Source: Gynurincola endophyticus
Lineage (GTDB): Bacteria > Bacteroidota > Bacteroidia > Chitinophagales > Chitinophagaceae
Direction of reading: 5' to 3'
Assembly: GCF_003991195.1 (NCBI RefSeq)
Contig: NZ_RCWL01000004.1
Location: 1-64,000, forward strand
DNA length: 64,000 nt
Shown: piece by piece, positions 16,731 to 26,400 of the stretch
How the letters are laid out: each line of letters starts with the position of its first letter
Position numbering within the stretch: position 1 is the first letter of the stretch
Notes under the pieces: model-generated
What the model was told of the DNA's origin: nothing
Databases searched by the model: none
The model's input: the letters and a program-made list of their open reading frames with translations, nothing else
Translations under genes and position numbers: made by a program

Positions 16731-19061
16731 ATGAGGATTCGATTATATTCATTAACCTTTATTCTATTTTTTCCGTTAATTGTTTGGTCACAGGCTTTTG
16801 TAAAAGGCCATTTGAAAGACAAAAATAATACTCCTGTCGAGTATGCTACCGTGCAGCTCATACAACAACAATTAAGCTTCGAAGTTCAGTCTGACCATAA
16901 TGGGTATTTTCAAATAAATGTTCCGGCTTCGGAATACCAACTTCTCATTACGCATATTGGAAAAATTCTTTTAGACACAATTATTTCTGTCAATTCCTCC
17001 ATAGACATCGAGTTAACGCTTGCTATCAGTGGAGAAACGCTACAATCTGTAAATGTTGTTGCGCAAAAAAACTGGCTATTAAATGAGCCGGATAAAATTT
17101 CTGTTATTCTGGAAAACACTCCTTTTAAAAAAGGTTTTTCGGCAAAAGAAGCCATCCAGTTATTACCGGGCATATTAATACAGGATAATAGCATCTTTAA
17201 ATTCGGAATCGGAGAAATAATGATTGCCGTAAACGGAAAACTCTCCAGACTGCGGGGAACAGAGTTACTGGATTTTCTGAAAAACATACCATCAGAATTG
17301 GTTGAAAAAGTTGAATATCATTACAATACAGGTGCAGTAAATGATGCTGCAGGGGCCGGTGTAATGGTAAACATTGTTTATAAAAAAGAGGTAAAAGCCG
17401 TTACCAATTCAAATGCGTACCTTGAGCATGATCAGAACAAATATGCCATTCAACGGATGGGCGCTTATTATTCATTAAAATCATCACGACTCGAAACCTA
17501 TCTTTCGTTAACAGGGAGACGTGGTTATGAAGAGGTTCGGGAAAAACGAACTTTAGACAATCACCAATATTCCTGGAAAGGTGAAGATTTTACCAAACGG
17601 CAGGCAAACCCTTTCAGCTTAAATTATTATCTATACTATCAGCTAACGAAGAAAACAGCAGCAGGCGGACAATTCTTCTGGAATATTTATGATGCCCCTA
17701 ATTCCACTGACGGAAATTATCATTATCAAAACCTCAGCAATGCAGATTATAACTATAAAGCCAGAGGTAACCGCGAAGGAAAACTAAAAAGCTATTCACT
17801 CTTTCTGAATCAACAGATTGGAAATAAGTTAAGAATGGAAATTGACTGGGACTATGTTTTTTCTGCTCAGGAAGATGACCGTTTAGTACAGACTTTTAAA
17901 ACATCTTCGACCAATGACATCAGAAGTACAAATAAATTTACTTACAATAACTACTCTGTAAACTGGCGGTTCAATTATGATATAAAAACTTTACATCTAA
18001 GTTGGGGTGCCAAATATAATCTTAACAGAACCGGCAATGATTTATTTACTTTTAATCAGAATGCAGGCTTGAATTTAGGTCAGCTTTATTATGTAAAAGA
18101 AGAAATATCAGCTGCTTTTGCAGATGCAACGTATACAAAATCTTTTTGGAATGCACGGGCCGGACTTCGTTTAGAGCATACCGATTTCAGTACACATAAT
18201 AATTTATCATCTGACCAGTACGCCTATAAATTTACCAGGTTATTTCCCAGTTTTTCTATTGGCAGACCAGTAGGTAAAAGTAGTGATGTCCGCTTCAGAT
18301 ATAACTACAGCTTACAGCGTCCTAAATTTTCAGATGTAACACCTTTTAGAAAATATTATGATGATAATGCCTATAGTGTAGGAAACCCTTATTTATCGCC
18401 GCAATTTAAACACTACTTTGAAATAGGTTATAATACAAAAAATAACCTGTCGTTCAATTTATATTATGCGCTTACTAAAAACGGACAGGCAATTGTATAT
18501 TTTCTGGATACTCTTACAAATTTACAGGTATCCCAACCGCAAAATTTTTTCACTTTACATAATACTGGCTTATCGGTTAGTAAACTCCATCGTTTTACCT
18601 CCAGATGGAGCTTGATTCATATGGCGTACGTGTATTATAACAGTTCCAGATTTCATAATGATTACTCGAAGATAGCAGAACCTTTTAACGGATGGGCAGT
18701 ATACTATAACGCACAATTACAATACAATCATAAGAATACTTATATCAATGTATCAGGGCACGTGGATCCCCCCAAAAAGGCAATTTACTTTCAGGCAAAA
18801 GGTAGTTATGCGTTGAATGTAGAACTTGACCAGCGTTTTAACAAAATTCCAATGAAGTTAAACTTACAGGTAAAAGATATCTTTAATACCCGGCCTGCCA
18901 TACATCAGTTCAGTGTAAATAATACTGAGCAGTCATACTTTATCAACGAAAGTTCACGGCGGGTGGTATTACGATTAACCTACTTTTTCCGTCAAAATCA
19001 TGTAAACAGAAGAAACTATCAATCAGAGTATAACAAAGAATCAGACAGATATAATTTATAG
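16731..19061 (+). CDS. Outer-membrane beta-barrel receptor (TonB-dependent-like, OMP_b-brl_3 type)
   Basis: A 776-residue outer-membrane protein. After a signal peptide ending in VWSQA comes a carboxypeptidase-regulatory-like beta-sandwich (about 22-105, GHLKDKNNTPVEYATVQL). A plug-like region follows (about 115-215, PFKKGFSAKEAIQLLPGI), then a long beta-barrel. It lacks a partner SusD and an obvious TonB box, as expected of the OMP_b-brl_3 group of Bacteroidota. Ligand unknown. The start at 16731 directly precedes the signal peptide. It is transcribed alone. Confidence 0.83.
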   Translation: MRIRLYSLTFILFFPLIVWSQAFVKGHLKDKNNTPVEYATVQLIQQQLSFEVQSDHNGYFQINVPASEYQLLITHIGKILLDTIISVNSSIDIELTLAISGETLQSVNVVAQKNWLLNEPDKISVILENTPFKKGFSAKEAIQLLPGILIQDNSIFKFGIGEIMIAVNGKLSRLRGTELLDFLKNIPSELVEKVEYHYNTGAVNDAAGAGVMVNIVYKKEVKAVTNSNAYLEHDQNKYAIQRMGAYYSLKSSRLETYLSLTGRRGYEEVREKRTLDNHQYSWKGEDFTKRQANPFSLNYYLYYQLTKKTAAGGQFFWNIYDAPNSTDGNYHYQNLSNADYNYKARGNREGKLKSYSLFLNQQIGNKLRMEIDWDYVFSAQEDDRLVQTFKTSSTNDIRSTNKFTYNNYSVNWRFNYDIKTLHLSWGAKYNLNRTGNDLFTFNQNAGLNLGQLYYVKEEISAAFADATYTKSFWNARAGLRLEHTDFSTHNNLSSDQYAYKFTRLFPSFSIGRPVGKSSDVRFRYNYSLQRPKFSDVTPFRKYYDDNAYSVGNPYLSPQFKHYFEIGYNTKNNLSFNLYYALTKNGQAIVYFLDTLTNLQVSQPQNFFTLHNTGLSVSKLHRFTSRWSLIHMAYVYYNSSRFHNDYSKIAEPFNGWAVYYNAQLQYNHKNTYINVSGHVDPPKKAIYFQAKGSYALNVELDQRFNKIPMKLNLQVKDIFNTRPAIHQFSVNNTEQSYFINESSRRVVLRLTYFFRQNHVNRRNYQSEYNKESDRYNL

Positions 19062-19197
19062 CTAATCATCAACTGGCAGATAGCGATAAGCTGCTCACCA
19101 CCATTAATTAGTAATTCATCATTCTTCATTCAATAGGGTCTTGCATAATCCGTTTTTTTAAGCTATCTTTATTTTACAAACCCTTTTTGCCCAATCT

Positions 19198-19410
19198 ATG
19201 AAATTCTTAATAGCCTATCTACTCTTTTTGGCCTATGCCACTATTCACGGATTTGTTCTGTTCCATGTTTCTAACCACGATGGGTTATCTGACCGGGCAA
19301 AAATCAGATGGACATATATCATTTTTTGTCTTCCCTTTCTGGGCATGATTTTATATGCACTACAGCTGTTCAGCCGCAGTTCTCAGCGGTTAGACCCCAG
19401 TTATCAATAA
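19198..19410 (+). CDS. Small two-helix membrane protein (PLDc_N-like)
   Basis: A 70-residue protein with two transmembrane helices (about 3-24 and 39-60) separated by a short polar loop with DRAKIRWTY. The second helix contains FCLPFLGMILYAL, resembling the phospholipase D-nuclease N-terminal (PLDc_N) module found alone in many small membrane proteins. No catalytic domain follows. Function unknown. Confidence 0.6.
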   Translation: MKFLIAYLLFLAYATIHGFVLFHVSNHDGLSDRAKIRWTYIIFCLPFLGMILYALQLFSRSSQRLDPSYQ

Positions 19411-19460
19411 TTTTTTCAAAAAATAAGCTGATAATGATGCAGATATGTAATTAATTTTTC

Positions 19461-19468
19461 TATATTTG
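19461..19468 (+). promoter_or_regulatory. Candidate -7 promoter element of tRNA-Lys
   Basis: TATATTTG fits TAnnTTTG exactly and lies about 54 bases before the mature tRNA, a normal spacing for a tRNA 5' leader. No clear -33 box is seen. Confidence 0.5.
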
Positions 19469-19521
19469 CAGCCCAATCAGTACGATTCCACCCCAACCAG
19501 TTGGGGATGTACAGAGTCTGA

Positions 19522-19594
19522 GATTCCGTAGCTCAGTTGGTAGAGCAATACACTTTTAATGTATGGGCCCTGGGTTCGAGTCCCAGCGGGATCA
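19522..19594 (+). tRNA. tRNA-Lys (anticodon UUU)
   Basis: A complete 73-base cloverleaf. The acceptor stem is GATTCCG with CGGGATC (one G-U pair). D-stem GCTC/GAGC, anticodon stem ATACA/TGTAT with loop CTTTTAA (anticodon TTT), T-stem CTGGG/CCCAG with TTCGAGT loop, and discriminator A. CCA is not encoded. A terminator follows directly. An AT-rich accessory region starts just downstream, so this tRNA is a plausible integration site, although no repeated 3' end was found. Confidence 0.95.
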
Positions 19595-19595
19595 C

Positions 19596-19627
19596 AAAAA
19601 CCTCAACTTTTCGTTGAGGTTTTTTGT
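19596..19627 (+). terminator. Intrinsic terminator after tRNA-Lys
   Basis: AAAAACCTCAAC pairs with GTTGAGGTTTTT over a TTTTC loop, directly after the tRNA and with a T-rich tail. Confidence 0.88.
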
Positions 19628-19803
19628 TTTCTGGCCCGGTTTAAGTACAAACGTCAAAAAATCCTTCTAAACTTGAAATATGCAGCTTAGTTCAATAACT
19701 ACAAAAGGAAAGCTTTTATCTTAGGAAGGCTAACTAAAAACTGAACTGAAACATGATAAGCTGATATACTAAGCAGTGCCTTTTTTCGGTAATTTAGCCA
19801 CGG

Positions 19804-19884
19804 CTCACAGCATTGGTAAGGTTATGAAAAAAAGAGCATTTCGTATTCGCTTCTATTTCAGTGCTAAGTTGCTGGCGGTGTGAG
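19804..19884. repeat. Imperfect inverted repeat before the island serine hydrolase
   Basis: CTCACA (19804-19809) faces TGTGAG (19879-19884), with further interior complementarity (CAGCA at 19808-19812 and TGCTG at 19870-19874). The element spans about 80 bases and ends 20 bases before the serine hydrolase start. The surrounding 19628-19904 holds no gene. It might be a cassette boundary or other mobile-element end, but no family was identified. Confidence 0.25.
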
Positions 19885-19904
19885 ATTATAAAAATAACGT
19901 AAAA

Positions 19905-20954
19905 ATGAAATTTAAATTCTTATCCATTTTACTACTTGTTTCAGCAAATCTCTTTTCACAGGAAATCAATAAAGACAAATTAGATAATTACATCACCTAC
20001 ATTGAAAACCATAACGGAGGAATTGGAAGTTTATCAATTTATAAAGACGGTCGGGAAATTTATAACAGGAGTTTCGGGCAAGAAAAATTAATAGATGTAA
20101 ATTATAATAAGAATACAAAATACCAGATTGCTTCAGTAACTAAAATGATTACAGCCACTTTAATTCTAAAATTAGTTGAAGAGAGTCAATTAAAATTAGA
20201 TAATAAATTGTCTGATTATTACCCGGAAATCCCAAATTCAGCAAAGATAACTATCAAAAACCTATTGGAACACACCAGTGGATTAGGAAACTTTGCCATA
20301 AAAAATGGAGCTATCTGGGTCACAGAAAAAGTATCAGAAAAAGAACTTCTAGAGGAAATAAAGAAACAAGGTGTAAGCTTTGAACCCAATGAAAAAGTGC
20401 TTTATTCAAATTCGGCATACCTGTTACTGAGAATGATTATTGAAAAAAAATATAAAAAGGATTATAATAAAATAGTTGAAGAAAAAATAGCAAAACCACT
20501 TCATCTAAACAACTTTACTTCAATAAAATCAACTACAAGCAACACATTTAAGTCGTATAAATTCTTAGAAAATTGGACTGAAATTAAAGACATTGAATAT
20601 ACCAACGTTATAGGTGTTGGAGATATAGCAAGTACAACTGAAGATATGAACATTCTAATCAACAGCTTATTCCAATATAAGATTGTAAAAAAGGAGATTT
20701 TTGAAATAATGAAGCCTGTTATAGGAAAAGAAAATTGGGGAAGAGGATTGGCATTATTTGAATATGGAGAAAACTTGTTTCTAGGACACAGTGGTGATGT
20801 ACTTGGTTCTCATTCACGACTTATTTACAATCCAAAAGATAAAATATCCATCTCCTATTGTACAAATGGCGAAAGAGTTCCAGCAAATACTTTCGTAGAA
20901 AATATAGTTAGTATTCTTTACAAGGAAGAATTTAAGTTACCAGAGATACGATGA
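19905..20954 (+). CDS. Class C beta-lactamase-fold serine hydrolase (AT-rich, island-borne)
   Basis: A 349-residue exported serine hydrolase with a signal peptide (residues 1-18, ending LFSQ), SxxK as ASVTKM (about residues 76-81), the YxN motif in YSNSAYLLL and HxG as GHSGDVLG near the C-terminus. Codon choice is much more AT-biased (AAA, AAT, ATA, TTA) than in the other serine hydrolases of this window, and it lies in the AT-rich region after tRNA-Lys, which suggests separate acquisition. The likely activity is periplasmic peptidase or esterase; substrate unknown. Confidence 0.8.
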   Translation: MKFKFLSILLLVSANLFSQEINKDKLDNYITYIENHNGGIGSLSIYKDGREIYNRSFGQEKLIDVNYNKNTKYQIASVTKMITATLILKLVEESQLKLDNKLSDYYPEIPNSAKITIKNLLEHTSGLGNFAIKNGAIWVTEKVSEKELLEEIKKQGVSFEPNEKVLYSNSAYLLLRMIIEKKYKKDYNKIVEEKIAKPLHLNNFTSIKSTTSNTFKSYKFLENWTEIKDIEYTNVIGVGDIASTTEDMNILINSLFQYKIVKKEIFEIMKPVIGKENWGRGLALFEYGENLFLGHSGDVLGSHSRLIYNPKDKISISYCTNGERVPANTFVENIVSILYKEEFKLPEIR

Positions 20955-22112
20955 CTCAATAGTAACCATCACACAAAATAGGTTTGGCGATATATTGGCA
21001 GATCTGCTTTTATTAAAAATTTATGCAGAGTTCAAAAGTCAGAGTGTACGCTTGTAGAAGCTATCAATTAATCAATAGTTCAATTGATTTTGTTGAAGAT
21101 CAATAATATCTTGAATTAATTCTTTAACAGAAGAATAATTAACTCACTAATATTGTATCCATTCCAGAGCAAATATATTTTGCCATTTATTATTCTGATA
21201 AGTAATTTCAGAAATCCATAATTACCCAATCATTAACCCTGTTCATTAACACCACAGTAATCGAACTTTTCTGTAATTTAATCAAAAGTGATTGAACAAC
21301 ATATAGAAGTTCATTCAGCAGGCAATCTATAAACGAATTTTGCTATCCGGTTCATTTTTCGATAACTGACTCTACTCCTTAACTTCGGTAAAATCTTTTC
21401 TGAAGAACCAGCTTTACCCATCAAACAAAAGCAGCACTGCCAATAGTTTTGATATATCAAAAAAAGAAATGGCAGCATTAAATGCTTCATCAATATATAA
21501 TCCCAATCATAGTCATACATATCTTAATAGTTTAACATTAGTACTATAGACTGATAGCATAATGTAATAATATTATGAAAATATCCTAAAAAACACTTAT
21601 CCTTATATTTTAGATGTGAAAATCATAATATATAATAAAATAACGTAAATGATTAATGTCAAATTAATAGCTCATATGAACAAACTCATTTATGTAAATT
21701 TCATATCAAAATATAAACATTAACAACTAAATGAATATTATGCTTATATTTATCAAACTCTTTAACAGATTATAATTAAGTTTTTAAGCATAGAAATATC
21801 CTGTTGTCAAAAACTTATAGAAATAGTTCGATAAAATTATTAGTAAATTAATATTATCGAATCTACTTACCGTATGAAATATACCGCCATTCCATCAACA
21901 CAAAATTGATTAAAATCAATTTTATCTATTGTGCAGTTACACAACAAAGTATACAGCAAAATAATTAAACAAAATTTAAATAAATAAGACTTTCATTTGG
22001 ATCCTATAAGGATAGGTTGTGTATCTTGGTAAGGGATTATTTTTTCTGAAGGTATTATTCAAAAAATAATCTTCAATATACCAGGTAAACTATTTTAAAT
22101 TAAAATCAACAA
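20955..22112. other. AT-rich gene-poor stretch
   Basis: About 1.16 kb with no convincing gene. A 69-codon minus-strand frame (21311-21520) has unconvincing composition. A short plus-strand stretch at about 20965-21055 reads like protein (NRFGDILADLLLLKIY) but has no start and ends at TAG, so it may be a decayed coding remnant. The last 100 bases must hold the promoter of the downstream operon; TATCTTGG near 22021 is a weak -7 candidate. Confidence 0.4.
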
Positions 22113-23417
22113 ATGATTTTTGAAATATTAAATATAAATGTTGGACAGGCAGATGCACAAATTGTTACAGTTTGTCAAGACAATATAATAAGAAGAGTGT
22201 TAATAGACTGCGGCAAAACGATTGCGCATGGAGATAAAATAGCAACCCTTATATTTTCCCAAAAAATAGATATTTTAATAATAACGCATGCAGATCTAGA
22301 TCATTGGGGAGGGTTAAAGTCTACAAATTTACTGACAATATTAAAAGAACAAAAGGTCATAATCATATGTGTAAATGCGGGTGAAAAAAAATACCATGCA
22401 AATAATATTATCTGGAAGACACTGATGAAAGAATCAGCAATAGACACTTACTATGAGCGTGGTATTAAACTTACCAATAACTGTTTTTTATCTTTTCATG
22501 CTGCTAATGATGACATTAGTAACATTAAAAAACTTGTACACTGGAAACCTAAAGTTGCATTAGGAGAATTAAGAGATACAGCTAAAAACTTATCTAGTAT
22601 AGCTTGTTTATTTGTTGTACATGACGATCATCATAAAGAATTATTTACCTATTACACAGCGGGTGATCTACCAAGCAAACACGAAGACCAGCTCGTTGGA
22701 GATGATGTATTCAAAATAGACGTTATGAAATTGAGTCATCATGGCTCAAGAGGATCAACAAGCTTAAAGTTCGTAAATGGAACTATCCCTGCATTAGCGT
22801 ATATATCTCATGGAAATGGACATGGCCACCCGAATATTGAACCGTTATACAATCTTGTGCATAATAATAAAAATAATTATGTAAGTATTATTCAAACGAA
22901 TTGTATAACTAAGGGAGCTGTTAAAGATAAAACACCATACTTTACTCCGGCTTTCAATATGAATAATGGAGATATTACGACAACATTAGAAATTGATAAA
23001 AATGTAAATAAGGTTTTAACTATTCAAAAAAATGCTGCCCAGAAACTATCTGTTTATTCAAAAGGATCTGACAGATTTGAGTCCTACAGTATTTTAGAAG
23101 CACATAAAGGTTGTTTGGATCCCATTTTATTTTCTCATTTAAAAACTATAAAATCTCCAACTTTAGATGATATTGAAAACTTAATTATCACCGAATTAAC
23201 AGCTTATGTAATGGGCTGTGATCTTGCAATAGAGAATATAGAAAAACTAAATCCGGAAGAAAGCATTAAAATTGAAATAAATGCATACAGGAATCTGAGA
23301 AAAAGTTTAATGACTAAGAAAGTAACTTATGAAGACTATCTCAAATGTGGAGATTTATTAGAGCATTTCGAAGAATACATAGAAAGCAAGGAAGATAGTA
23401 TTATAAAAACTTATTAA
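22113..23417 (+). CDS. ComEC/Rec2-like MBL-fold metallo-hydrolase
   Basis: A 434-residue cytoplasmic protein without signal peptide. Residues about 1-270 form an MBL-fold domain of the ComEC/Rec2 type: NVGQADAQIV at the start, the metal motif THADLDHWGG (HxDxDH, about residues 59-68), YTAGD as third metal region, KLSHHGSRGS and the late histidines of SHGNGHGHP. All expected metal ligands are present, so it is probably an active hydrolase or nuclease. Residues about 300-434 are a helical, charged C-terminal extension of unknown role. It has no ComEC membrane part. Six bases separate it from the giant gene downstream, indicating one operon. Strongly AT-biased codon use. Confidence 0.8.
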   Translation: MIFEILNINVGQADAQIVTVCQDNIIRRVLIDCGKTIAHGDKIATLIFSQKIDILIITHADLDHWGGLKSTNLLTILKEQKVIIICVNAGEKKYHANNIIWKTLMKESAIDTYYERGIKLTNNCFLSFHAANDDISNIKKLVHWKPKVALGELRDTAKNLSSIACLFVVHDDHHKELFTYYTAGDLPSKHEDQLVGDDVFKIDVMKLSHHGSRGSTSLKFVNGTIPALAYISHGNGHGHPNIEPLYNLVHNNKNNYVSIIQTNCITKGAVKDKTPYFTPAFNMNNGDITTTLEIDKNVNKVLTIQKNAAQKLSVYSKGSDRFESYSILEAHKGCLDPILFSHLKTIKSPTLDDIENLIITELTAYVMGCDLAIENIEKLNPEESIKIEINAYRNLRKSLMTKKVTYEDYLKCGDLLEHFEEYIESKEDSIIKTY

Positions 23418-23423
23418 ATACCA

Positions 23424-26400
23424 ATGCAAGCTATAGAAAAAATTAAAACAACATTATCTAAATACAATAATTCATTTTTATCTGAGTATATAAAAATTGA
23501 AGGTGATAATATTGTAAGTAAAGGTGAAACAATCGGAATTTTAAATAAAAAAAATATTTATTTAAACTACAGGATAAAAATACCATTTGAAGATACCAAA
23601 ATTATTGCTGACAGTGTATTTAAAACAGAAGCAATAGATCAATTTCTCAGGTATATTTCAGATGAAAGTGATAAAATTATATTCCAGCTGAAAGGCCAGT
23701 ATGATATTGATTCTAACACAAGGCTAAATGATGAATATAAAATTCAATTTAATAGAACATTTCAACTGTCAGAAAAGTTATGTTTTTCTAATATTCTACT
23801 TTATTGCAAAAACAGATATTATGAAGATCAATTAAGCAGCAGAGCACTTTATTTTCAGACTGAATTAAAAATTGGAGACAAAGAACTTATCTCAAAGTGG
23901 CATTTAGGATATGATAATGAAATTTCGATAAATATAGAATCCGTAGATACAAACAATGATATTATTAATTTGAAAGATATAGCTGAAATAGTCGGAATTG
24001 ATACCCGATTTGATTTCAACAATTCTTTCAACTTTTCAATAAAGAAGTTCAATACGTCATTTTCTTTTGCAGACAAAAAACCTCAAATAAATTCAGTTGG
24101 ATTTATCGGACAAGTTACGGGAATACTTCAGGATTTAAAGTTTGAAATTGGTTTTGAATATAATATTAAAAGTAAAATTTCTTTATTTAGTATAAAACTT
24201 TTAGAGGATATTACAATCAAATCTTTATTAGAAAAATTAGGAATAACTAAAGACCATTTGAGTAAATTAAGCTGGTTAGATAATATATCAATAAATAATT
24301 TTGAATTTTACCTAATAGATAACAAATACTATAGTGTTACAATTGAAATAGATTTCGAGGATATTTCAATTGAAATAGGCGACTATAATGTTATGCCAAA
24401 AGAAATAATATTAAATGTCAAAAAAGAAGAAGACTATGAAATTTCTTTCGAAATAACAGGTGAAATACTCAAAAATGACGAATGTATACAAACAGCAGGA
24501 TATTTTAAATATGACAAAAAAGAAGGATTTACCTTTGACTTTAGTATTTATAATTTAGATGTATTCAAATTTATTGATATTGAAAAACCTGATTTTATTG
24601 ATATCCTAAAAGGAGATGAACTAACGATCAGTAAACATTCGTCAGGGTTTGAAATCAAAGGAGAACTCAGTTGTGAATTTAGTTTACCCTTTAAATATCA
24701 TTCAAGTGGAGGGTCTGACCCGAAGCTATTCATCAAACATTTCGAATTTTCTAAAACCAATGGTTTCAAACTTGCAGGTGAAATAAAAAATTTCATTGCA
24801 GACACTACCACTTTTGAGATTTCGAATGAAAAACTAGAAATCGTATGTAATAATATAGACATACTTAGTATTATTGAAAACTTTTGTGGATTTACGGGCA
24901 ACCCTAATCTTAGTAAGGCAAGAATTGAAAACTTCACATTTTCATATGTTTTCAGGGAAAAATCATTAGAGGCCGGCGTTAAAAATTTAGACATAGAAGT
25001 AGTTGGTTTAAAAATAACTAAAGCTGAATTACTTTTATCTATAAGTACAACTTCAGTAAATTTCAAAATAGGAGGACAAGTAGAATTCACCGTTAAAGAA
25101 GAAAAATTAATATTTCGTGGCAGCTTAATATTTGGCACCAGTGGAGTTAGTTTAAGTGCTGAAGTAATAGCAAAAATTAAAATACTGGAAAACCTATACA
25201 TCATTGACCCCAGTATTCAAATTCTAATTCAGCCAAACTCTCAAGGTATTGGTCTTTATGGAATGTTAGCATTCAGAGATAAAATTATAAATGGTATAGT
25301 TTATGTTGATTTGTTAAAACCGGAATTTCAACTAGTAGGAATAAACTTTAGTGGAATAAATTTCACTGAAATCATCTCTGATATTCTAGGTGCAGAAAAT
25401 AACCCGATTCCTGGTGAAATATCTTTGATGCCAACTAAAGTTAATGAAGACATATCGAAAACTATAAAAAACAAGTTATCTCTTCCTAATAATATTTTAT
25501 ACATTGACAGAGATAATTTTTACGTTTATGAAGAAAAATTAGAGAATGGTATTATTGAATACTATAAGTATGTTCATTTTTATGAATCAACAGTTAGCGT
25601 AGAATTATTTGAAAAAGAATATAAGGAAGGAATCTCATTTTCCGGATTGATAACTATTTTTGATACTTCTGTAGTAATTGATTTCTCCGCAATAAGGAAT
25701 AAAGGAATAATGGGTGAGGTATCGTTTAATAAACCAGTTAAAATTGGAGATATTATAGAGCTGGGCAAATCAAAATTTGATACTTCTCCTGATAACATTG
25801 GTCCCTACCTAAAAATTTCTACATACCCTGATAATCCTTATTTTAATTTATCATGTAATCTAAATTTCTTAAACGGATTACTAACAGCAGACACCTATAT
25901 AAACATTAACAACAGTTCTCTTCACATAGAAGCAGAAGCAATAATCTGGCAATACTATATATATTTTAAACTAAAAAGTAATTACGGAAATTTTTCATCA
26001 GGAATCGATTTGTCACTAGAAGTTTTATTCAGGTCAAATGGATTTACAGCGATTACACAAAAAATTTCCCAAGGGATGAAAAAGACAGCAGAAGAAGTCA
26101 AAGGTACCCTTGAGGAGAAAAAAATAAAAATTGAAGAATATAAAACACAGATAAATAAGTATGTTGAGGAAGTAAACTCATTAGATCAAGATATAAATTA
26201 TTGTCAGAACAGAATCAATTATTTAAATAATCTAAGCTTTAGTTGGTACGAAAGTTACAAATATATTCCAGTTTATGCAGAGATTAGTGGATATTCAATC
26301 AGAATAGGGTCTGATTGGACTTCAAAAAAAATAGCAATAGGTCTATTAGAAGCGGCAAAAGCAACTTTACAATTAATTGATTCCATCACTGACCTAACCG

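Noticed and set aside
21311-21520. 69-codon minus-strand frame in the AT-rich gap
   Set aside because: Cys/Trp/Tyr-rich low-plausibility composition, no RBS and no family.
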